A stretch of 5,911 bases of DNA from Clostridia bacterium (GCA_017408625.1 JAFQUG010000132.1:1-5911); one strand, 5' to 3'. Positions 1-5,778 are shown, counted from the first letter of the stretch. The notes: a model not told the origin generated them from the sequence alone. Made by a program: numbers and translations.

Positions 1-427
1 ACAGGTCGGCAAAATCGTCTTGCGTGAGTATCTTTATCTTGTAGGGACCGGCGTCCCCGACGGTCCTTTGACAGAGCACGTCCACGTCGGGCAGAAAATA
101 CTCCGCCATAAAGCAGATCTTCTGTCCTTTTGCCATCAGAGTCTCGTTGAGCACGTGCAAATGCGGCGTTTCAAACAGATGCTCCACGGGATATTTGTTT
201 ATGTAGTTTTCGGCGATCTGGCGGAATTCGGGCGACACCGATGCCACCACGTTGTTTCCGTATGACACGAGCTGACAGGAAAACGGGAGCTTGAGATACC
301 GCCTTGCGCCGTCACTTTCGTGCGACGTGACGATGATGTTCTCACTCTTTTCAAAGTCCGTAGGCTCGGCGCAAAGGTCGATGGCAGATTGCGCCATGGC
401 GATCTTCAAAATTTCTTGGTTGGTCAT
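1..427 (-). CDS. GNAT-family N-acetyltransferase, N-terminal part (gene runs off the left edge)
   Basis: An open frame starts with ATG at 427 and stays open to the window edge, giving 142 codons of an incomplete gene. The protein starts MTNQEILKIAMAQSAIDLCA and contains the stretches LPFSCQLVSYGNNVVASVS, FETPHLHVLNE and KICFMAEYFLPDVD. I recognise these from the N-terminal domain that precedes the acetyl-CoA-binding fold in a group of clostridial GNAT proteins. The GNAT catalytic core itself (the Q/RxxGxG/A loop) would lie beyond the edge and cannot be checked. GGAG sits 8 nt before the ATG, supporting this start. The gene begins 26 nt after the stop of the GH43 gene and is probably the distal visible gene of that operon. 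The family acetylates amines with acetyl-CoA; the substrate is unknown. Family assignment is from remembered sequence resemblance, not from catalytic motifs. Confidence 0.72.
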   Translation of the reverse strand, partial: MTNQEILKIAMAQSAIDLCAEPTDFEKSENIIVTSHESDGARRYLKLPFSCQLVSYGNNVVASVSPEFRQIAENYINKYPVEHLFETPHLHVLNETLMAKGQKICFMAEYFLPDVDVLCQRTVGDAGPYKIKILTQDDFADL

Positions 428-453
428 TTTCTTATCTCCGCAAATTCTGCAAA

Positions 454-1557
454 TTATGGCTCGCCATACTCCTCTAAGGGGAACTTAACTTCCTTTTTGG
501 GCGTGCCGAACTCGGGGACACCGTTCTCGTCAAAGGTAATGGGAGAGATCCAGATCGAGCGTCCGCTCCAGCCTGTGCCCGAGACAAGGTTTGCATGATA
601 GATCATCCACACGCTGCCGTCCGATGCCTGACAGAACGAGTTATGACCCGGGCCATAGCAAACGCCCGGACGCTTTCTGAATACCGGCTTGCGCTCCTTT
701 TCCCAATGCTCGGGATTCATGGGGTCGTCACCCGTCAAGGTCAGCATACCAAGGCAGTAGTCATCCGTCCAGCTGCCCGATGCGGAATACACAAGGAAGG
801 TCTTACCGTCGTGCTGCAGCACGGCCGGCCCCTCGTTGATATAGGGCTCGCCTACCTTTTCCCAGCTGTACTCCGGAACGGACAGGCAAACGCGCTCGGA
901 ATCAATGGTGCAAGGATCGCTCATGTGTGCAATATAGATATTCTGCGCCACGTTGACGTCGCCCTCCCAGCCCGACCAGATAAAGTAGAGCTCTCCGTTT
1001 TGCTGCATGACCGTGCCGTCGATCGCCCATTTGTTGCTCGGGTCGGTGATCTGTCCTACCATTTCAAAGCGCTGCATGGGGTCCTGCGACGTACCCTTGA
1101 GCACGTACATGCGGTGGTTGTGGTTATTACCATCGTCGGCCGCTACGTAAATGTACCACTCGCCGTTGATATAATGCAGCTCGGGTGCCCAGTATTCGTG
1201 CGAATACATGGTGCCCTCGGGGGCAATATAGATGCATCGTCCGCTTTGCGAAAGCTCCGAGATAGAGGGCACTTTTGCAACGCTGACGCCATTCCCTGAC
1301 GAGTAGCAATAGTAATACGCGCCCTCATGCTCCACGACCCAGGGGTCACCGCCGCCGTCGTGAATGGGGTTTTGAACGGTGATGTACACGGTAGTATCCT
1401 CCTCTGTTGCAAGTTCGGTTTCGGGTTCTGTTGCAGCCTGGGTTGTCAGGGACTCTGTGTCGGGCTGCGCGGGCGTATCCCCTTCCTTGCAAGCTGCAAA
1501 CGAAAGGATCATGGCTGCAAGCAAAAGCAGCACAAGTATGCGATAATAAGTGTTCAT
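454..1557 (-). CDS. Secreted GH43-family glycoside hydrolase lipoprotein (arabinofuranosidase/xylosidase-like)
   Basis: A 367-residue protein. Residues 1-23 form a lipoprotein signal: a hydrophobic core then SFAAC, with Cys23 as the predicted lipidated residue (Phe at -3 is unusual but tolerated). A Thr/Glu/Ala-rich linker (about 27-57) leads into a five-bladed propeller domain. The GH43 catalytic triad is visible: base Asp71 in GGGDPWV, pKa modulator Asp180 in WAIDGTV, and acid Glu242 in INEGPAVLQ. His305 in GPGHNSF is the usual buried metal-site histidine. Overall resemblance (WAPELHYINGEWYIYVAADD) is to exo-1,5-alpha-L-arabinofuranosidase-like GH43 members; the exact substrate is inference, and beta-xylosidase is the alternative. 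There is no obvious C-terminal carbohydrate-binding domain. The frame is open up to 1668, but ATG 1557 has AAGGAG 5 nt upstream and is followed at once by the signal peptide, so the longer form is wrong. It starts 25 nt after the methyltransferase stop. Confidence 0.9.
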   Translation of the reverse strand: MNTYYRILVLLLLAAMILSFAACKEGDTPAQPDTESLTTQAATEPETELATEEDTTVYITVQNPIHDGGGDPWVVEHEGAYYYCYSSGNGVSVAKVPSISELSQSGRCIYIAPEGTMYSHEYWAPELHYINGEWYIYVAADDGNNHNHRMYVLKGTSQDPMQRFEMVGQITDPSNKWAIDGTVMQQNGELYFIWSGWEGDVNVAQNIYIAHMSDPCTIDSERVCLSVPEYSWEKVGEPYINEGPAVLQHDGKTFLVYSASGSWTDDYCLGMLTLTGDDPMNPEHWEKERKPVFRKRPGVCYGPGHNSFCQASDGSVWMIYHANLVSGTGWSGRSIWISPITFDENGVPEFGTPKKEVKFPLEEYGEP

Positions 1558-1562
1558 GTCGT

Positions 1563-1568
1563 CTCCTT
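1563..1568 (-). promoter_or_regulatory. Ribosome binding site fixing the GH43 lipoprotein start
   Basis: On the minus strand AAGGAG lies 5 nt before the ATG at 1557. It settles the start in favour of the signal-peptide methionine over the upstream in-frame ATG at 1668, which lies inside the methyltransferase gene and would place 37 polar residues ahead of the signal. Confidence 0.8.
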
Positions 1569-1582
1569 GGATGATTTCTGTC

Positions 1583-2380
1583 TTATTTTCTGAATTCGTA
1601 CAATCGGTACAGCTTTTTGGAAAGCTTGCCCGCGTAAACCGATGCGAAGATGCGCTTTTCCATGCCACGCAGTTGGTCGATATATGCCATCGGAGTCATT
1701 TCATGCTCCATAACAAAGCGTAAATCCTTATTTTGCAAAACGCCCGGATCATCGATTCCGTACACAGTGGTCACGCCCACGTCGTTGATGGGGTTTTTAT
1801 AGCGCGACATTTTGGCGGCAAAGGTGGTATAGCAATCCATAAGCAACGCAACCTTGTCAAAGTGATTGCCGATTGTACCAAGGACGGCACGCAGCTCGTC
1901 CTCGGTCAAATGCATGCTTACGCCCTCCATGATCAAGATCGCCATCTTGCTCTGCGGAATTTGCGAAAGCCACGCCTCGGGATCTCTTGCATCTCCTGCC
2001 AGCATCCGGTAGCGCCCGTCCTCGGTATAATAGCGTTTTCTTTCCTCAATGACCTCGGGAAAATCCACGTCGTACCAGATATGGTGACTCTCCCCTACGC
2101 GCAACACGCGGCTGTCCATACCGCAGCCGACATGAATGATCACCGCGTCATCGGCATTCTCCATTTGCTGCTTGACCCAAGCGTCAAAGACAGCCGAACG
2201 AATGCCCATATAGTACGCAAGATATTTGGATTTTGACTTCCCCTTGAGCGCAAATTGCTCCGCCTGCCAGATCTCCTCGGCCTTTGCATCATGCAAAAAC
2301 AAGCCCTTTTTGCTCACGTAAGCCTTGCCGTATAAAGGGATATATAGCGTTTTGTTGACATTATTCATGGTTTGCTTCAC
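1583..2380 (-). CDS. Class I SAM-dependent methyltransferase, leucine carboxyl methyltransferase (PPM1/TcmP) family
   Basis: A 265-residue cytosolic enzyme if begun at GTG 2380. The SAM-binding motif I is HVGCGMDSR (residues 83-91), followed by the acidic strand WYDVDFPEVI (102-111), a signature of the LCM/TcmP group; MEGVSMHLTEDEL matches that family's EGVxMYL motif. The N-terminal NKTLYIPLYGKAYVSKKG is typical of uncharacterised clostridial members. The family makes carboxyl methyl esters or O-methylates small molecules; the acceptor here is unknown. The GTG start is preceded by GGGGG with 8 nt spacing. The alternative ATG at 2368 (codon 5) has only a weak GAAG-like site. Either start overlaps the end of the kinase gene (by 20 or 8 nt), indicating translational coupling. 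The length fits the family and nothing appears missing. Confidence 0.87.
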   Translation of the reverse strand: MKQTMNNVNKTLYIPLYGKAYVSKKGLFLHDAKAEEIWQAEQFALKGKSKSKYLAYYMGIRSAVFDAWVKQQMENADDAVIIHVGCGMDSRVLRVGESHHIWYDVDFPEVIEERKRYYTEDGRYRMLAGDARDPEAWLSQIPQSKMAILIMEGVSMHLTEDELRAVLGTIGNHFDKVALLMDCYTTFAAKMSRYKNPINDVGVTTVYGIDDPGVLQNKDLRFVMEHEMTPMAYIDQLRGMEKRIFASVYAGKLSKKLYRLYEFRK

Positions 2381-2876
2381 AATTGATTCCCCCGTTCAAA
2401 AAGTCGTCCGCCTGTTCTCTGCTCTTGAATATGATCACACGTTTATCGCGGTATTTCTCAAGCAACGCAAGCACCTCGGGGCGTTGCTGTTCGCCATAGC
2501 CTTTGATAAACGCGATAAACTCCGCATCCTCTTCGGTTTCGATCCACGGCATATCCTCGCGCGGCTTTGCGCGTCGCGCACGAATGCCGTCTAAGCAAAC
2601 GTCAAGCGGATAGTCCAGAAAGATCACGGTATCGCACGCTTGCATGCGCAACTCCATACTCGCGCCGTAATTGCCGTCAATGATCCATGCGTCGGTATCA
2701 AGCGCGGCGGAAAGGCGACTGAGAAATACGCTTTTTTCCACCGTGGTTTTGTCCGCATTCCAGTACATCATGTCAAGATAATGCAGCGGAATGCCCGTTT
2801 TTTGATGCAATGCCCTTGAAAAGGTGCTTTTTCCGCTCCCCGGGCAGCCGATGACAATGACTTTTTTCATTTTCAT
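2361..2876 (-). CDS. Adenylate-kinase-like P-loop nucleotide/small-molecule kinase
   Basis: A 171-residue P-loop NTPase. With Met at 2876, the Walker A motif is GCPGSGKST (residues 10-18). Then come LDMMYWN (34-40), where family members position the acceptor, WIIDGNYG (64-71), the strand TVIFLDYP (83-90) with an acidic residue in the Walker B place, and RARRAKPREDMPW (99-111), an arginine-rich lid. This arrangement is that of the small adenylate-kinase/'DNA topology modulation protein FlaR-like' family common in Firmicutes. Phosphoryl transfer from ATP is expected; the acceptor is not known. The start is uncertain: GTG 2885, ATG 2876 and ATG 2870 (giving MKKVIVIG, the usual family beginning) are all in frame, and only a loose AGAGAAAG purine tract lies upstream. 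It follows the hydrolase by about 80 nt and overlaps the methyltransferase start. Confidence 0.85.
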   Translation of the reverse strand: MKMKKVIVIGCPGSGKSTFSRALHQKTGIPLHYLDMMYWNADKTTVEKSVFLSRLSAALDTDAWIIDGNYGASMELRMQACDTVIFLDYPLDVCLDGIRARRAKPREDMPWIETEEDAEFIAFIKGYGEQQRPEVLALLEKYRDKRVIIFKSREQADDFLNGGINCEANHE

Positions 2877-2957
2877 TTCATTCACTTTCTCTATACAAAT
2901 AGCACCCCGGCTCGTGAGAATAGTTTTTGGTCGTGCATATCTAAAGCTCTCTTTCGT

Positions 2958-3755
2958 TCATTCCATCAAGAAGTCATATACAATTTGGTTAAAGTCACTC
3001 GCTTCTTCATATGCGGCATGGCCCAAGCCTTCGTACATATGCAATCTGCAGCCGATTCTCTTTGCCATTTCCTCGGATGCCTCCCCTGTGACCACCTTGT
3101 CCAGTCTGCCGCCTATGACAAGCGTCGGACACTTGATTTCACCCAAACGCTCATAAGTATCACAAGTCAGGCAGGATTTTGCCAGCGTGACAAAACGATC
3201 GACGTCGCGAGGCTTTTGCAAAATGGTCAGCAGCGGCATGAGAGGGCGGTATTTTTTGACGTACGTCTCAGAATACATTTTCTCTGCCATGTCCGCAACC
3301 AGCTCCTTCATCGCGCCGCGCTTTGACATATCGATCCAACCGTCAATCACACGCGCGACGGTCTCGTTGTTTTTGGAAAGCGTAACGGCAAGCACCATTC
3401 TTCTGACCAAATCGGGACGACCGATGGCAAGATGCTGCGCAATCATGCCGCCCTGCGACACGCCAAGCACGTCCGCATTCCGGATACCCAAAGTATCCAT
3501 AGCCACAGCGACGTCTGAAGCCATCTCTCCGACCGTGATACCGTCATGCAAGACGGGCCTTCGATCAAACAGATATACTTTATAGTCCTTTGCGAACATG
3601 CGATACATATAGGCAAGAGACACCGCAGCGCCCTTGATGCCGCGCGTATTCAGCCCTTGGATCATAATCAGCGGCTTTGCCCCGCTGCCAAATGTGATGG
3701 TATCAAACTGCATATTCTGAAGAGTCAGCTTGGATTCTTTTGCATGATACAGCAT
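2958..3755 (-). CDS. Alpha/beta-fold hydrolase
   Basis: A 265-residue alpha/beta hydrolase with a complete triad: nucleophile Ser100 in the elbow GVSQGG, acid Asp219 in GGRLDKVV, and His246 in GLGHAAYEE. The oxyanion region is the IQGLNTRG stretch (32-39), an unusual replacement for the common HG motif. FDRRP (63-67) matches the conserved FDxRG position. A helical cap lies between about 125 and 195. There is no signal peptide, so it acts in the cytosol. The family includes esterases, lipases, haloperoxidase-like and C-C bond hydrolases; the substrate cannot be read from sequence. AGAGG is 9 nt before ATG 3755, supporting the start. It begins 16 nt after the end of the broken DUF1295 gene, so it is the first intact gene behind the promoter at 4075-4103. 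Full length for the family. Confidence 0.9.
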   Translation of the reverse strand: MLYHAKESKLTLQNMQFDTITFGSGAKPLIMIQGLNTRGIKGAAVSLAYMYRMFAKDYKVYLFDRRPVLHDGITVGEMASDVAVAMDTLGIRNADVLGVSQGGMIAQHLAIGRPDLVRRMVLAVTLSKNNETVARVIDGWIDMSKRGAMKELVADMAEKMYSETYVKKYRPLMPLLTILQKPRDVDRFVTLAKSCLTCDTYERLGEIKCPTLVIGGRLDKVVTGEASEEMAKRIGCRLHMYEGLGHAAYEEASDFNQIVYDFLME

Positions 3756-3771
3756 CTCAAATACCTCTCAA

Positions 3772-4042
3772 TTATTTTTTGATGGGCAGCAGCATGCGGG
3801 TCTGCTTTTTATATGCGTCATATCCCTGCTTGCGCGACTGCCGCTTTTCCGCCATGGGGATGCTGACCGCCAAAAACAGCACGGTATTGGCAAGTGCGCC
3901 TGCGGCAAGATACCACGCATGCGGTGCGGCACAAACCCAGACTCAACGCGCGATAGGTCACAACGCCCACCACAGCGGCGATCACATATACCAGCGTCAC
4001 GGCAACAAAGCTTGCCGCACGGTTTTGTTTGAGTGAGTTCAT
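3772..4042 (-). pseudogene. DUF1295 / steroid 5-alpha-reductase-like membrane protein gene with large internal deletion and frame break
   Basis: Two pieces of one gene family lie in different frames. From ATG 4042, which has AGAGG 7 nt upstream, the frame encodes MNSLKQNRAASFVAVTLVYV and on to YRAL at residue 33, an N-terminal membrane helix typical of clostridial DUF1295 proteins. After about 3944 this frame gives Cys/Arg-rich nonsense until a stop at 3818. From 3942 a second frame encodes 56 residues: WYLAAGALANTVLF, VSIPMAEKRQ and YDAYKKQTRMLLPIKK, ending with TAA at 3772. That is the last helix and the conserved C-terminal tail of the same family. Members are usually about 260-290 residues, so roughly 180-200 central residues, including the reductase-like core, are gone. 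The junction lies near 3936-3946. Function is almost certainly lost. An assembly collapse is the other possible cause. Confidence 0.85.
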
Positions 4043-4074
4043 ATCTTATCCTCTCAATGTTGCCATCTAAACTC

Positions 4075-4103
4075 ATTATATCATGTTTTTCTCCGTACTT
4101 CAA
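4075..4103 (-). promoter_or_regulatory. Extended -10 sigma-A promoter for the hydrolase-kinase-methyltransferase-GH43 operon
   Basis: On the minus strand the -35 box TTGAAG (4098-4103) is separated by exactly 17 nt from a perfect TATAAT (4075-4080), which is preceded by TGA, giving the extended form TGATATAAT. Initiation would be near 4068, leaving a leader of about 26 nt before ATG 4042. It lies just after the upstream terminator, so it is well placed to start the left-hand operon. The broken DUF1295 gene is the first unit it transcribes. Confidence 0.85.
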
Positions 4104-4105
4104 GG

Positions 4106-4133
4106 GCTTTTTCGTTGACTTATCAGAAAAAGC
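4106..4133. repeat. Inverted repeat upstream of the operon promoter
   Basis: GCTTTTTC (4106-4113) and GAAAAAGC (4126-4133) are a perfect 8-bp inverted pair around a 12-nt centre. It ends 3 nt upstream of the -35 box at 4098-4103, and its distal arm is the U-tract of the terminator at 4137-4160. It could be an operator or A/T-tract element for the promoter, or a by-product of the terminator tail. No regulator can be assigned. Confidence 0.4.
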
Positions 4134-4160
4134 AATGACCGAGGAGCATGCTCCTCGGTC
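4126..4160 (-). terminator. Rho-independent terminator after the XRE/zinc-ribbon gene
   Basis: Positions 4137-4160 are a perfect 24-bp palindrome: a 10-bp GC-rich stem (GACCGAGGAG) closed by CATG. On the minus strand it begins 6 nt after the stop codon of the regulator gene and is followed by ATTGCTTTTTC, a broken U-tract. Read on the plus strand it is followed by TGTCTTTTATCTCTTTTT, so it may work in both directions, although no plus-strand gene points at it. Confidence 0.8.
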
Positions 4161-4166
4161 TGTCTT

Positions 4167-4823
4167 TTATCTCTTTTTAAAAATGATAAGCTCGGGATTC
4201 TCACCGTTCTCCTCATAGGAGCAGATCAGCAAAAAGTCCATATTGCCCGCGATTCCGTAGCATATTCCCGCTTCGCCCTCCAGTTGACTTCCGAGATACG
4301 CAGCGTGATCATTCAGGAATTTGACCCTCTCACCGTTTGGCAAACGGTATTCCAAATTGACAAACTCACCGGGCAGTACGTTCAAGTTTTTCACAAAAGG
4401 TAAGTTCTCCATGCGCAAAAGCGCATTGAATTCGCCGACAAGCTGCTGCTTGAATTCCTCAAACTTCTCTTTTCCGCCGATCTCCATATAGCGTTTCCAA
4501 ACGTCAAGCGTATATTCGCCGTCAGCATAGCACCACCTGCAATAGTCCTCGTTCAGAAACCCATTCTTTTCATGGCTGATGCTTTCATGATCAAGCCGCA
4601 TGCCGCAGCATTCGCAATACAACTCTCTCGGTGCGCCAAGCAATGTATTGATCGATACGTCCAATTCCTTGGAAAGCAGCTTGAGTGTCTCGGTATTGGG
4701 GACTGTTTCGCCATTTTCCCAACGGGATACCGCCTGTCTTGTTACAAACACTTTTTCCGCAAGCTCCTCTTGAGAAAGCCCTTTCTTTGCTCTGAGCTCC
4801 CGAATGATTTCCTTTGTTTCCAT
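4167..4823 (-). CDS. XRE-family transcriptional regulator with zinc ribbon
   Basis: A 218-residue DNA-binding protein. Residues 5-62 are a Cro/C1-type helix-turn-helix: IRELRAKKGLSQEELAEKV, then the recognition helix VTRQAVSRWENGETVPN and LKLLSKELDVSINTLL. A zinc ribbon follows, with Cys70-x-x-Cys73-Gly-Met and Cys95-x-x-Cys98, matching the putative zinc-ribbon domain (zf-ribbon_2 type) found in Firmicutes. Residues 105-218 form a separate mixed domain (VLPGEFVNLEYRLPNGERVKF, YGIAGNMDFLLICSYEENG) that I cannot assign; it may be a ligand- or partner-sensing part. ATG 4823 is preceded by AAGGCGGTGA, a near-perfect Shine-Dalgarno. It has its own promoter and terminator, so it is a single-gene unit. 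Targets are unknown; its own promoter carries a dyad, so self-regulation is plausible. Confidence 0.88.
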   Translation of the reverse strand: METKEIIRELRAKKGLSQEELAEKVFVTRQAVSRWENGETVPNTETLKLLSKELDVSINTLLGAPRELYCECCGMRLDHESISHEKNGFLNEDYCRWCYADGEYTLDVWKRYMEIGGKEKFEEFKQQLVGEFNALLRMENLPFVKNLNVLPGEFVNLEYRLPNGERVKFLNDHAAYLGSQLEGEAGICYGIAGNMDFLLICSYEENGENPELIIFKKR

Positions 4824-4844
4824 TCTATCACCGCCTTTGGGTCG

Positions 4845-4873
4845 ATTATATCACAACACGGCTGATTTTGCAA
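4845..4873 (-). promoter_or_regulatory. Extended -10 promoter of the XRE/zinc-ribbon regulator
   Basis: On the minus strand TTGCAA (4868-4873) serves as the -35 box, followed by a 17-nt spacer and a perfect TATAAT (4845-4850) preceded by TGA. The same TGATATAAT core occurs in the promoter at 4075-4103. The predicted start lies around 4838, close to the ribosome binding site, so the leader is very short (about 15 nt). Confidence 0.8.
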
Positions 4874-4894
4874 GCAACTCCCTGTTGCACAAAA
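4866..4894. promoter_or_regulatory. Imperfect dyad over the regulator's -35 box, candidate operator
   Basis: Reading the plus strand, TTTTG-CAA-GCAAC, then a TCCCT centre, then GTTGC-A-CAAAA form two nested inverted pairs (TTTTG/CAAAA and GCAAC/GTTGC) that differ only in the spacer between the arms. The element covers the -35 box at 4868-4873, where a repressor would block polymerase. A role in autoregulation by the XRE protein is inference. One arm doubles as the U-tract of the preceding terminator, so part of the pattern may be coincidental. Confidence 0.4.
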
Positions 4895-4916
4895 GGGTCG
4901 GGCTAAAGCCCGGCCC
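4891..4916 (-). terminator. Rho-independent terminator after the sigma4-alphaCTD gene
   Basis: Ten nt after the stop codon the minus strand carries GGGCCGGGCT and AGCCCGACCC around TT (4895-4916), a GC-rich stem with one internal C-A mismatch and an effective four-base loop. It is followed directly by TTTTG (U-tract at 4891-4894). The short U-tract makes it a moderate terminator. Confidence 0.75.
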
Positions 4917-4926
4917 TGATATGTAT

Positions 4927-5724
4927 TTACTTTTGCGGCAGGAATTTCGACCAAGCAGTCGTGCCCGCACCGATCCTTGTCAGCGTCTCGGCGATCTCAA
5001 TGATCGAGCCCGCGCCAAGATTGCGGATCGAGGTGATTTCCTTCTCCTTAAGAGGAAGAATATCAGCCACCGTGTCATAGCCTTTCTTCTTCAGCGAATT
5101 CAGGCTTCTGCCGGAGATCCCAAGCTCTTCAAGCGGGGTTTTGGCATCAAATTCCCGAACGGACTCTTGATTCTGCGCCATGCGCGCCTCGCAGCCCGCT
5201 TTGCCATATCGGATATAATCCAGACAAGGAGGGGCCAAGAGTAACGAAAGTGCATTCTGCTCAAGCACACGGATGCGCTCACCTGTGTATCCAAGCTCTG
5301 CTCCGATCGTACGCAACGTTTTTCTTTCCTCGAAGCGCAGCCGCAAGATCTCTTGATCCTGCACGGGCAACAAGGACAGGCTATATGCAAGCCCCTGTCG
5401 CACATCATCGGTGACGTTCTCGGTCGGTATCCCCTTGGAGTACAAAGAGAGATCGGCCATGGATAGCAGCAGATTGCGCGGGTATTCCTCGGCAATGATC
5501 TTTCGTTTGCTGACTACATCCGTCGGCTCCTCTTGATCGTTGATCAACGCAAGCGCATGCTCGTCACTGAATTTCAGCATCTCCAGGTACTGCTCTTGTT
5601 CGGTTCCACGGTATTGCATTTTTAATTTTTTATACACCGACTCCGCAAGCTCCTTGTTTGCGGTCGCTGCATACAGTACGAATGCTGTGGGATTCGTATT
5701 GGCAATCACATAAACCTTTGACAT
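4927..5724 (-). CDS. Composite transcription factor: sigma-70 region-4-like HTH joined to an RNA polymerase alpha-CTD-like domain
   Basis: A 265-residue protein. Residues 1-60 start MSKVYVIANTNPTAFVLYAA and resemble nothing I recognise. Residues 115-165 match sigma-70 region 4: LLPVQDQEILRLRF, then TLRTIGAELGYTGERIRVLE, parallel to the E. coli TLEEVGKQFDVTRERIRQIE. Residues 196-252 match the alpha-CTD: TPLEELGISGRSLNSLKKKG, DTVADIL and IRNLGAGSIIEIAETL. In that domain the residues aligned with E. coli alpha R265, N268, L270, K271, G296, S299 and E302 are kept (R206, N209, L211, K212, G237, S240, E243); K298 is Gly. There is no sigma region 2, so it is not a complete sigma factor. A DNA-binding regulator or polymerase-associated protein is the likely role. 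AAGGG is 6 nt before ATG 5724. No strong own promoter is visible, so it may be read from the upstream dockerin-type gene. Confidence 0.85.
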   Translation of the reverse strand: MSKVYVIANTNPTAFVLYAATANKELAESVYKKLKMQYRGTEQEQYLEMLKFSDEHALALINDQEEPTDVVSKRKIIAEEYPRNLLLSMADLSLYSKGIPTENVTDDVRQGLAYSLSLLPVQDQEILRLRFEERKTLRTIGAELGYTGERIRVLEQNALSLLLAPPCLDYIRYGKAGCEARMAQNQESVREFDAKTPLEELGISGRSLNSLKKKGYDTVADILPLKEKEITSIRNLGAGSIIEIAETLTRIGAGTTAWSKFLPQK

Positions 5725-5748
5725 ATCCTTCCCTTTTTCCTATCTGTT

Positions 5749-5768
5749 TTTTATCTATGGAGATAAAA
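5749..5768. repeat. AT-rich inverted repeat between the dockerin-type gene and the sigma4-alphaCTD gene
   Basis: TTTTATCT (5749-5756) and AGATAAAA (5761-5768) are a perfect 8-bp inverted pair around ATGG. It lies 24 nt upstream of ATG 5724. On the minus strand it is not followed by a U-tract and has no GC stem, so it is not a convincing terminator. It could be an operator: the weak -10-like TAGATA (5753-5758), with AAGACA 17 nt further upstream, overlaps it. Confidence 0.4.
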
Positions 5769-5778
5769 CGGAGATGTC

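Noticed and set aside
595..1299. Long plus-strand open frame (234 codons)
   Set aside because: It lies wholly antisense to the GH43 gene, whose catalytic motifs and signal peptide are clear; its protein has no recognisable domain and its start lacks a convincing ribosome binding site.
1558..1668. N-terminal extension of the GH43 protein to an ATG at 1668
   Set aside because: It would put 37 polar residues before a lipoprotein signal and overlap the methyltransferase gene; AAGGAG 5 nt before ATG 1557 decides the start.
2886..2957. Possible internal promoter in the 72-nt gap between hydrolase and kinase
   Set aside because: A TATAGA-like -10 can be found, but no -35-like hexamer occurs at 16-18 nt, and no dyad or terminator is present; nothing else is visible in this gap.
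3768..4103. Minus-strand open frame of 111 codons over the DUF1295 remnant
   Set aside because: It is in the third frame, covers the promoter, and encodes Cys/Arg-rich sequence with no family resemblance; the two other frames carry the real gene pieces.
4804..5244. Plus-strand open frame of 146 codons and its neighbours
   Set aside because: Antisense to the sigma4-alphaCTD gene and its terminator, with no domain features.
5749..5768. AT-rich hairpin as a terminator for the dockerin-type gene
   Set aside because: The stem has almost no GC pairs and is not followed by a U-tract in the direction of transcription.
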